This document shows positions 11,262-19,362 of a DNA stretch of 64,000 nucleotides, one piece after another. Below the pieces are notes generated by a model. That model saw nothing but the letters and a program-made list of their open reading frames with translations. It was not told the DNA's origin and searched no databases. Each line of letters opens with the position of its first letter. Position 1 is the stretch's first letter. The translations under genes were made by a program, and so were the position numbers. Source of the stretch: Aquisphaera insulae (lineage in GTDB: Bacteria > Planctomycetota > Planctomycetia > Isosphaerales > Isosphaeraceae); NCBI RefSeq assembly GCF_011064615.1, contig NZ_JAALJH010000028.1, positions 33,001 through 97,000 on the forward strand, in the 5' to 3' direction.

Positions 11262-14021
11262 GTGACCACCCTCGAGACCCAACCGACGAGCAAGCCTCCG
11301 GCGGCCAGGCGACCGTCCGCCGGCGCCGGGCCGTTCCGCCCGCATGTGATCTGGGCGATCTTCAAGCGGAACCTCCAGAGCTACTTCAGCAACCCGGCCG
11401 GCTACGTCTTCATCACCCTGTTCGTGATCATCTGCTCCTGCGTCGCCTTCTGGCAGCCGGAGTTCTTCGCGAGCAACCTGGCCAACCTGGATCAGCTCAA
11501 TCGGTACATGCCCTACGTCCTGCTCTTCTTCATCCCGGCCATCACGATGACCTCGTGGGCCGACGAGCGGAGGCAGGGGACCGACGAGCTCCTCCTGACG
11601 CTGCCGGCCCACGACCTGGACGTCGTCCTGGGCAAGTACCTGGCGGCCCTGGGGATCTACACGGTCGCGCTGGGCTTCTCGCTGAGCCACCTGGTGGTGC
11701 TCGCCTACCTGGGCTCACCGGACTACGGCGTGATGTTCGCGACCTTCCTGGGCTACTGGCTGATGGGCGCGATGCTGATCGCCGTCGGCATGGTGGCCTC
11801 GCTCCTGTCGTCGAACGTGACCGTGGCCTTCATCATGGGCGCCCTCTTCTGCGCCGTGCCGATCTTCCTGGAATGGCTGGGCTCGCCGACGGCGGGCTCG
11901 CTCCGCCGGAACATCGAGAGCTGGTCCGTGCCGACCCAGTTCCGCGACTTCGGGACCGGGGTGGTGTCGCTCTCGGGCGTCTTCTACTTCGCCTCGCTGG
12001 CCGCGGCGATGCTCTACCTGAACATGATGCTCCTGGGCCGCCGCCACTGGGCGGGGGGCGAGGCCAGCCAGGGACGCTGGGTGCACTCGGCGATCCGGTT
12101 CGTGGCGGTGCTCGTGAGCCTCTTCTCCCTCAGCCTGATGTTCGAGAAGTCCGGCATCCGGAAGGACCTGAGCGCGGAGCGGATGCACACCCTCTCGGCG
12201 GATTCGCTGGCGCTGGTGAGTCAGATCCCCGCCGACCGCCCGGTGCTCGTCCAGGCGTATTACAGCCCGGAGGTCCCCCGCGAGTTCATCCAGACGAAAT
12301 CCGACCTGCTGGGCCTGCTCCGCGAGTTCGAGGCGTCCAGCGGCGGCCGGATCAAGCTCAACCTGGTCCCGGCGGACCTCTACTCCGAGGCGGCCCACGA
12401 GGCGGAGAAGCGGTTCGGGATCGAGCCCAAGCAGGTCCTCTCGGAGGACCAGGCCAAGCGGTCGGTCTCCGAGGTGATCCTGGGCGTGGCGTTCACCTCC
12501 GGGCTCGAGGAGGTCGTCGTCCCCTTCTTCGACCGCGGGCTGCCGGTCGAGTACGAGCTGACGCGGTCGATCCGCGTCGTCTCGCGGACCGCCCGGAAGA
12601 AGGTGGGCATCCTCAACACCGACGCCAAGATGATGGGCGGCTTCGACATGCGGTCGATGAACCAGTCCCCCGAGTGGTCGGTCGTCGGCGAGCTCAAGAA
12701 GCAGTACGAGGTGAGCATGGTCTCGCCCGATTCGACCGTGCCGTCGGACCTGGACGCGCTCATCGTCGGCCTGCCGTCGTCGCTCACGCAGAAGCAGATC
12801 GACAACCTGACGACCTACGTGAAGGGGGGCGGCCCGACGATCCTGCTGCTCGACCCGCTGCCGATCTTCAACCCGCAGCTCTCGCCGTCGGTCCCGCGGA
12901 TGCCGCCCGGCGGGATGTTCGGCGGCGGCCAGCCGCCGGAGCCGAAGGGTGACCTGAAGCCGCTGCTGGACCTGCTGGGCCTGGACTGGCCGAGCACCGA
13001 GATCGTCTGGAACCGGTACAACCCGCACCCCCAGCTCGCCATGCTCGAGCCCGAGATCGTGTTCGTCGGCGACGGCAGCGGCAACGCCGAGGCGTTCAAT
13101 CCCAAGGAGCCGGCCACCTCAGGCCTCCAGGAAGTCGTGACCCTCTTCCCCGGCCTGCTGCGTCCCAAGGCCGGCGGTGCCGGCCCCGAGTTCACCCCCC
13201 TGCTCCGGACGGACGACTCCGGGGGCATCCTCAACTGGGATGACGCGGTGCAGCAGAGCTTCATGGGGATCGGCGGCATCAACCCGCGGCGGCGGCACGT
13301 CTCCACCGGCTCCAGCTACACGCTGGCCGCGCGGATCTCCGGCCCGGCCGCCCAGGCCACGCCCCCGGCGGCGGACTCCAAGAAGGACGAGCCGAAGAAG
13401 GACGAGAAGCCGGCGACGATCAAGGTCATCGCCATCGCCGACATGGACCTCATCGGCGAGCAGTTCTTCGAGCTCCGCCGCCAGAAGGTCGCCAATCTCG
13501 ACTTCGACAACGTCACCTTCATCCTCAACTGCGTGGACGTGCTGGCCGGCGACGACTCCTTCGTCGAGCTCCGCAAGAAGCGGCTCAAGCACCGCACGCT
13601 GGAGAGGATCGAGCGCGAGACCAAGACGTTCGTCGCCGAGTACGAGAAGCAGTCCAAGCTCGCCGAGGACGCCGCCAAGGAGAAGCTGGACGACGCCCAG
13701 AAGCGGTTCAACAAGCAGGTCGACGAGGTGAAGGCCCGCACCGACTACGACGAGCGCACCAAGGAGATCATGCTGGCCAACCTCCAGGACGTGGCCCAGC
13801 GGCGGCTCGACGTGGAGAAGACCAAGGTCGAGGACGAGCGGCTGGACAAGGTCCGCGACGCGAAGGCCGAGTCGGAGCAGAAGACCCGCGCGATCGAGAA
13901 CCGGGTCCGGTTCATGGCCGCGGCCCTGCCCCCCCTGCCCCCGCTCCTGCTGGGCCTGGTCGTCTTCTTCATCCGGCTCAACCGCGAGAACACGGGGGCC
14001 GTCCCCACCCGCCTCGCCTGA
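11262..14021 (+). CDS. ABC-2 permease fused to a GldG-like (ABC_transp_aux) domain
   Basis: The 919-residue protein starts at a GTG. The first roughly 290 residues form a GldF-like permease with about six or seven hydrophobic segments. They include FRPHVIWAIFKRNLQSYFSN at the start and the SWADERRQGTDELLLTLP cytoplasmic loop shared by this permease family. Residues of about 300-640 match the GldG periplasmic domain: SLMFEKSGIRKDLSAERMHT, then VLVQAYYSPEVP, and KKVGILNTDAKM followed by a VVGELKKQYEV Rossmann-like half. A charged coiled coil of about 765-880 and a final membrane helix close the protein. Bacteroidetes carry GldF and GldG as separate genes, so this is a fusion. Its substrate here is unknown, and gliding should not be assumed. 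Confidence 0.88.
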   Translation: MTTLETQPTSKPPAARRPSAGAGPFRPHVIWAIFKRNLQSYFSNPAGYVFITLFVIICSCVAFWQPEFFASNLANLDQLNRYMPYVLLFFIPAITMTSWADERRQGTDELLLTLPAHDLDVVLGKYLAALGIYTVALGFSLSHLVVLAYLGSPDYGVMFATFLGYWLMGAMLIAVGMVASLLSSNVTVAFIMGALFCAVPIFLEWLGSPTAGSLRRNIESWSVPTQFRDFGTGVVSLSGVFYFASLAAAMLYLNMMLLGRRHWAGGEASQGRWVHSAIRFVAVLVSLFSLSLMFEKSGIRKDLSAERMHTLSADSLALVSQIPADRPVLVQAYYSPEVPREFIQTKSDLLGLLREFEASSGGRIKLNLVPADLYSEAAHEAEKRFGIEPKQVLSEDQAKRSVSEVILGVAFTSGLEEVVVPFFDRGLPVEYELTRSIRVVSRTARKKVGILNTDAKMMGGFDMRSMNQSPEWSVVGELKKQYEVSMVSPDSTVPSDLDALIVGLPSSLTQKQIDNLTTYVKGGGPTILLLDPLPIFNPQLSPSVPRMPPGGMFGGGQPPEPKGDLKPLLDLLGLDWPSTEIVWNRYNPHPQLAMLEPEIVFVGDGSGNAEAFNPKEPATSGLQEVVTLFPGLLRPKAGGAGPEFTPLLRTDDSGGILNWDDAVQQSFMGIGGINPRRRHVSTGSSYTLAARISGPAAQATPPAADSKKDEPKKDEKPATIKVIAIADMDLIGEQFFELRRQKVANLDFDNVTFILNCVDVLAGDDSFVELRKKRLKHRTLERIERETKTFVAEYEKQSKLAEDAAKEKLDDAQKRFNKQVDEVKARTDYDERTKEIMLANLQDVAQRRLDVEKTKVEDERLDKVRDAKAESEQKTRAIENRVRFMAAALPPLPPLLLGLVVFFIRLNRENTGAVPTRLA

Positions 14022-14033
14022 CGAGGCGAGGCG
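14010..14033 (+). repeat. 9-bp hairpin across the gldG-like stop codon, with GAGGC tandem repeats
   Basis: CGCCTCGCC (14010-14018) pairs with GGCGAGGCG (14025-14033), and the six-base loop TGACGA contains the stop codon. GAGGC is repeated three times directly after the stop (14023-14037), followed by GAGAC. There is no T-run, so it is not a classical terminator. It may adjust expression of the downstream DUF4340 gene. Confidence 0.4.
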
Positions 14034-14154
14034 AGGCGAGACCCGGCGAGACGACCTCTTCGCCGCACCGACACCGACACCGAGGTTCCAGGACCATCGC
14101 GCCGATGCAAGCCCGGCCGGCCCCCGTCGCCGCCGGGCTCCTCCCCGAGGATCC

Positions 14155-15729
14155 ATGATGACCGAGCTTTCCAAGACGCTGACCTTCGCCGCCGTGGCCC
14201 TGGTCCTCTCCGTGGTGGCGCTCCTCTCCACGCGCGACCGCGTGGTCCAGTCCGAGGCGTTCAACGACCAGGGCCAGGCGTTCTATCCCGACTTCAAGGA
14301 CCCGCTCGCCTGCACCGACCTGGAGGTCGTCGACTTCAACGCCGCGACGGCCGAGCCCTTGCGGTTCCGGGTGATGTTCAAGAACAACCGCTGGGTGATC
14401 CCGTCGCACTACGACTATCCGGCCGACGCCCGCGACCGCCTCTCGAAGACGGCCGCCGCGCTCATGGACCTGGCCAAGGACACGATCCGGACCGACAGCC
14501 CGGAGAACTACGAGGCGATGGGGGTGATCGACCCGCTCGACACCAAGAACACCACCCTCAAGGGCCGGGGCAAGCGGATCACCCTGCGGGACGCCTCGGA
14601 GAAGGTCCTGGCCGACTTCATCATCGGAGCCGAGATCAAGGGCGGGGATTCGAAGGGGGCCGAGCCCAAGGACCGGGCCGTCCAGCATTACGTCCGCCTG
14701 CCCGACCAGAAGCGGGTCTATGGCGTGAAGATCAAGGCCGAGCCCTCGGTCCGGTTCGCCGACTGGATCGAGACCAATCTCCTGAAGCTGGACGCCAGCC
14801 ACGTCCGCAAGGTCGTCTTCGACAACCACAAGGTGAGCCTGGACCAGGGGATCGAGCAGGGCCCGATCCTGACCATCGAGCGGAAGGACGCGAGCTCCCC
14901 CTGGACGATGGAGGGCGTCTCCGAGGACAAGGAGCTCGACCCGGACAAGCTCCGGGCCATGGCCGACGCCCTGGCCGATCTCAAGATCGTCGGCGTCCGG
15001 CCCAAGCCGGCCGGCGTCACCCGCGAGCTGAAGCGGAGCGGCGACAAGGACTTCAACTTCCCCAAGAACGTGCTGACCTCGCTCGCCTCCCGCGGCTTCT
15101 TCCCCACCCGGGACGGCCAGATGTTGTCCAACCAGGGTGACGTCCGCGTCTTCACGGACGAGGGGATCGTCTACGCCCTGCGGTTCGGCGAGCTCGCCCT
15201 CGGCTCGGGCGAGGACCTGTCCGCCGGCCAGTCCGACGACGCCGAGAAGGCCGCCGAGGCGAAGAAGGACGACCCGAAGAAGCCGGCGGGATCGGCGGAG
15301 AACCGCTACGTCATGGTCACCGCCTGGTATGACCCGTCGCTGATCAGCAAGCCCAAGGCCGAGGACGACGCGCCCAAGCCGGTGACGACCCCGGGCACGA
15401 TCCCCGCCCGCCCGTTCGCGGACAACCCGAACGACCCGGCCGTCGTGGCCAGGGAGAAGGCGAAGAAGGAGAAGGCGGAGCGCGATCAGAAGGACTACGA
15501 GAAGAAGCTGGCCGACGGCAAGAAGAAGGCCGAGGACCTGACCGACCGGTTCGGGCCCTGGTACTACGTGACCCCCGGCGACAGTTTCCGGTCGATCAAG
15601 GTGGACCCGGTCGCGCTCGTCCGCCCCAAGAAGGCGGAGACCCCCGGGGGCCCCGGCGCCGGCGGCCTCCCCCCCGGCTTCCCCTCGGGGGGCGGACTCC
15701 CCGGCGGCCTGCCGCCGATCCAGCCCTGA
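14155..15729 (+). CDS. DUF4340 domain protein, membrane-anchored partner of the Gld-like transporter
   Basis: The 524-residue protein has an N-terminal membrane anchor (TLTFAAVALVLSVVALLS, about residues 8-25) and a large exported part. The DUF4340 pattern is seen in NRWVIPSHYDYPADARDRL, the YEAMGVIDP segment and LADFIIGAEIKG. The C-terminal third is rich in Lys, Glu and Ala (about 365-460, a probable coiled coil) and ends in a Gly-Pro-rich tail. DUF4340 genes normally follow GldG-like genes and probably extend the periplasmic part of the complex. The gene starts with two consecutive ATG codons at 14155 and 14158; either could be used. Confidence 0.85.
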   Translation: MMTELSKTLTFAAVALVLSVVALLSTRDRVVQSEAFNDQGQAFYPDFKDPLACTDLEVVDFNAATAEPLRFRVMFKNNRWVIPSHYDYPADARDRLSKTAAALMDLAKDTIRTDSPENYEAMGVIDPLDTKNTTLKGRGKRITLRDASEKVLADFIIGAEIKGGDSKGAEPKDRAVQHYVRLPDQKRVYGVKIKAEPSVRFADWIETNLLKLDASHVRKVVFDNHKVSLDQGIEQGPILTIERKDASSPWTMEGVSEDKELDPDKLRAMADALADLKIVGVRPKPAGVTRELKRSGDKDFNFPKNVLTSLASRGFFPTRDGQMLSNQGDVRVFTDEGIVYALRFGELALGSGEDLSAGQSDDAEKAAEAKKDDPKKPAGSAENRYVMVTAWYDPSLISKPKAEDDAPKPVTTPGTIPARPFADNPNDPAVVAREKAKKEKAERDQKDYEKKLADGKKKAEDLTDRFGPWYYVTPGDSFRSIKVDPVALVRPKKAETPGGPGAGGLPPGFPSGGGLPGGLPPIQP

Positions 15730-15730
15730 G

Positions 15731-15752
15731 CGTCGCGGCGAGCCCCGCGACG
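15731..15752 (+). terminator. GC-rich hairpin after the DUF4340 gene
   Basis: CGTCGCGG (15731-15738) and CCGCGACG (15745-15752) form an eight-base stem with a six-base loop, one base after the stop codon. No T-run follows, so termination here would be weak or factor-assisted. Confidence 0.35.
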
Positions 15753-15840
15753 ATGCCCCGAATTTCGGGCCGGCGTGACGGAGTTGAACCCGCCGCCGGC
15801 CCGCGGTGTCTAGCGGGCGCCGCGGCGGGCGGCGAGGCCC

Positions 15841-15870
15841 TTGCGTGAATTGGCAGGAAAGATGTAAATT
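15841..15870 (+). promoter_or_regulatory. Possible promoter upstream of ilvN
   Basis: TTGCGT at 15841 and TAAATT at 15865 are separated by 18 bases in a locally AT-richer stretch 79 bases before the ilvN start. The match is moderate only. Confidence 0.3.
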
Positions 15871-15948
15871 CTTTGGCTGGTTGTGCTCGAACGTGAATGC
15901 CAGGCCGCGGCTCGCGCGACCCGGGCAGGCCGGCGTGGGGAATCGTCG

Positions 15949-16605
15949 ATGGCGTCAGCGTCAGCAGCGGGCTCGGGATCGAACGCGAATGCGGCCCCGG
16001 CCGCCTCTCAGGCCCGCCCTTCGGGGGCGGGGAGCCGGAGTCGCCACGTCCTCTCGGTCCTGGTCCAGAACCGGCCGGGGGTCCTGGCCCAGGTCTCCGG
16101 CATGTTCGCCTCGCGCGGGTTCAATATCGACAGCCTGGCCGTCGGCGAGACCGAGAACCAGGACCTCTCCCGGATCACCGTCGTGGTCAAGGGGGACGAG
16201 CGCCACCTCGAGCAGGTCCGCAAGCAGCTCGAGAAGATGATCCCGGTGGTCAAGGTCCAGGACATCTCGCGCGAGGACTACGTCGAGCGCGACCTGATGC
16301 TGATCAAGCTCAAGGCGACGGCCGGCGACCGGCCGGAGGTCCAGACGCTGGCCCAGATCTTCCGGGGCCGGATCGTCGACGTCAGCCCCGACCACCTGAT
16401 GATCGAGATCTCCGGCCAGGAGCGGAAGATCGAGGCGTTCATCGAGGCGGTCCGCGGCTACGGGATCCTCGAGCTGGCCCGCACCGGCGGCATCGCGCTG
16501 GTCCGGGGCCTGAAGCACCTCGAAGAGGCGGAGGAAGGCGCCGCCGTCGCGCCGGCCGAGGAGGAGGAGGACGAGGCCTCCGTGCAGGGGCATTCCGAGC
16601 TCTAG
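15949..16605 (+). CDS. ilvN: Acetolactate synthase small (regulatory) subunit
   Basis: The 218-residue protein carries the N-terminal ACT domain of IlvN/IlvH: HVLSVLVQNRPGVLAQVSGM followed by FASRGFNIDSLAVGETE and an ISRI-like LSRITVVVKGD. The C-terminal domain (RDLMLIKLKAT, FRGRIVDVSPDHLMIEISG, FIEAVRGYGILELARTGG) is also complete. The subunit binds the catalytic subunit IlvB and gives valine feedback control of the first step of branched-chain amino acid synthesis. The Ala/Ser-rich N-terminal stretch of about 35 residues and an acidic C-terminal tail are longer than in E. coli. I used the ATG at 15949; a longer frame begins at 15883. The catalytic subunit gene is not adjacent in this window. 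Confidence 0.93.
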   Translation: MASASAAGSGSNANAAPAASQARPSGAGSRSRHVLSVLVQNRPGVLAQVSGMFASRGFNIDSLAVGETENQDLSRITVVVKGDERHLEQVRKQLEKMIPVVKVQDISREDYVERDLMLIKLKATAGDRPEVQTLAQIFRGRIVDVSPDHLMIEISGQERKIEAFIEAVRGYGILELARTGGIALVRGLKHLEEAEEGAAVAPAEEEEDEASVQGHSEL

Positions 16606-16657
16606 TCCGCCCCGCCGCGGGCGAGTCGGACCCGATATTCTCAACGCCGAATCCACG

Positions 16658-16692
16658 CCCGGGGCCACCGCATGCGGCCCCGGGTCTTTTTG
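16658..16692 (+). terminator. Intrinsic terminator between ilvN and ilvC
   Basis: CCCGGGGCC (16658-16666) pairs with GGCCCCGGG (16676-16684) around a nine-base loop, and TCTTTTTG follows directly. This is a strong Rho-independent terminator and the clearest in the window. It lies 46 bases before ilvC, so it either ends the ilvN transcript or acts as an attenuator in a joint ilvNC leader. Confidence 0.85.
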
Positions 16693-16737
16693 TCTTCGTC
16701 CACGGGGCCGAGAGCGGCCCGCACCAGGAGATCCACG

Positions 16738-17742
<1,005 letters not shown>

Positions 17743-17768
17743 TCGCGTCATTGAGGGTTCGGATAGAC

Positions 17769-17843
17769 GGGCAGGCAGGAATGCCTGCCCTCGGGTCCGG
17801 AGGCAGAGGGTAGAATCCGGGGGCAGGCATTCCCGCCTGTCCC
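17769..17843 (+). repeat. Paired inverted repeats, REP/BIME-like
   Basis: A perfect nine-base hairpin, GGGCAGGCA and TGCCTGCCC around GGAA (17769-17790), is followed at about 17819-17843 by a near copy in opposite orientation, GGGGCAGGCATTCCCGCC. The two arms can also pair with each other over about 22 bases with a few mismatches. The element fills the gap between ilvC and the ferredoxin gene. Its form recalls REP/BIME intergenic repeats, and it could protect the ilvC mRNA 3' end. Confidence 0.5.
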
Positions 17844-17895
17844 TCAGCCAGCCCGAAGTCCAAGCCCTGACAACGGCCTCCTCGAGTCGTCACCC

Positions 17896-18126
17896 ATGGC
17901 CGATCTCAGCCAGAAGGTCCCGGAGAACGTCCGCGGCGGGTTCTACGTCGATGCCACGTGCATCGACTGCGACCTCTGCCGCGAGACCGCGCCGGAGAAC
18001 TTCCGCCGCAACGACCGAGAGGGCCGCAGCTTCGTCCACCGCCAGCCCGAAGGTCCGGCCGAGGAGGCCGCTTGCCGAAGCGCCCTGGAGGAATGCCCCG
18101 TCGAGGCCATCGGCGACGACGGGTGA
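17896..18126 (+). CDS. Small ferredoxin (Fer4-type)
   Basis: The 76-residue protein contains YVDATCIDCDLCRETAPENF, a CxxCxxC cluster motif at about residues 22-28. A lone distal Cys pair near the end is CRSALEECPVEAI, with CP at about 67-68. The cluster ligands are compatible with one [4Fe-4S] or [3Fe-4S] centre. Single-cluster ferredoxins of this size donate electrons to varied oxidoreductases, and no partner gene is next to it. The reading frame starts at an ATG 153 bases after ilvC, downstream of the inverted repeats. Confidence 0.85.
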   Translation: MADLSQKVPENVRGGFYVDATCIDCDLCRETAPENFRRNDREGRSFVHRQPEGPAEEAACRSALEECPVEAIGDDG

Positions 18127-18203
18127 GCCGCGGTGGGATCCACGCGGCCCGGGATCGGTGGGGATCCAATGCATGGGACCGGCTGCTCGAGCCGCCGCTC
18201 CGA

Positions 18204-19325
18204 TCAGCGGAATTTGACCACCAGCCGAGCTTGACCCGAGGCGCGGGCGATGTCGCCGGCGGTGAACTGGCCGGTGCGATCCTTCGCGGCCAACTCGCTG
18301 ATCCGGCCGGGCGAAAGCTGCGCGAGCTGTGCCAGGGTGTCGACCCCGGCCTGACGCAGCACCTGGCGGGCGGCCGGCGCGAGGATGTCGAGCGTGTCGA
18401 CCGACACCTTGGACGCATCGCCCCCGACCGCGTCGGCGCCCAATGCCTCCGAGATCGCGTCGACGGCCCCCGAGGTGGTCCTCAGGGCGGCGGCCTCGCG
18501 GTCGGCGACGTCCTGGGCGAGGGCGTCGAGGTTCGCGTACTGGCCGTCGTCCGGCAGCGTCCCGAGCAGGTCGCGGACCAGCGTCCCGTCGCCCGTCCTC
18601 TCGCCGCCGAACTTCTTGACCACATCGGTCTTCGACACGGCGGCCGGGAATGCCTGGCGCACCGAAGGGTTCTCCATCAGATACTGGTAGAGCGCCCCGA
18701 CCCGCTGCGACCGCGGGTTGGTGGCGAGGCTGGGGTCGACCGTCACCAGGTCGGGCAGCAGCATGGCGCCCTGGTTGGTCTGCCAGATCTGCATGGCCTT
18801 GCCGTTGAACACGGTCTTGCCGACGAGCGTGCCCCCCTGGAAGATCGGGCCGCTCGGCCCCCCGAACGGGGCCTTCTGGCCGCCGCCGAGACGGCCGACG
18901 TCGGCGTTCAGCCGGTTCAGCTCGGCACGGACCTCGGCCAGGGCGTCGTGGACCTGCTTGCGGAGGGCGGCCAGGGAGACGAGGCCATTGGCGGTGTCGC
19001 GAGCCAGGGCGTCCAGGTCGGCCTCGATGAGGTGGAACCGGGCGTTGAACCCAAGCTCCCCGGGCGTCTCCGAGGCCTGAACCATGCTCACCCCGTCCTC
19101 CCAGTCCTTGTGCACGAACGACCGCTGGAACGTCGCGACGGCCGCGGGGTCGGTCTCGGAGAGGGCGACGATGAAGTCGAAGCGCCGCTCGGCGGTGCCG
19201 TAGGTCGCCACCAGCCACTCGCCCACGAAGCTCGCCGCCTGGCTGGCGTCGAGCCCCTGCTTGGTCAGGGTCTGGAACACCAGATCGGGCGATAGGTCGC
19301 CGACGTTCAGGGTCTTCACGGCCAT
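18204..19325 (-). CDS. Unknown protein, last gene of the injection locus
   Basis: This is a 373-residue protein I do not recognise. The N-terminal third is helical and acidic. The middle holds a Gly-rich segment (GRLGGGQKAPFGGPSGPIFQ, about residues 145-164) followed by a beta-rich stretch. The last 60 residues, ILAPAARQVLRQAGVDTLAQ onward, resemble helix-hairpin-helix repeats of the DUF4332 type, with a repeat-like LAQLSPGRISELA. Position after the baseplate genes is where tail fibres or receptor-binding proteins lie in phage tails, but nothing in the sequence looks like a fibre. It could also be an accessory or effector gene. It is separated from the previous gene by 37 bases. Confidence 0.6.
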   Translation of the reverse strand: MAVKTLNVGDLSPDLVFQTLTKQGLDASQAASFVGEWLVATYGTAERRFDFIVALSETDPAAVATFQRSFVHKDWEDGVSMVQASETPGELGFNARFHLIEADLDALARDTANGLVSLAALRKQVHDALAEVRAELNRLNADVGRLGGGQKAPFGGPSGPIFQGGTLVGKTVFNGKAMQIWQTNQGAMLLPDLVTVDPSLATNPRSQRVGALYQYLMENPSVRQAFPAAVSKTDVVKKFGGERTGDGTLVRDLLGTLPDDGQYANLDALAQDVADREAAALRTTSGAVDAISEALGADAVGGDASKVSVDTLDILAPAARQVLRQAGVDTLAQLAQLSPGRISELAAKDRTGQFTAGDIARASGQARLVVKFR

Positions 19326-19362
19326 CGCGGGCCTCCTGTCGGGTCGAACTCGGTCGTGGGGC

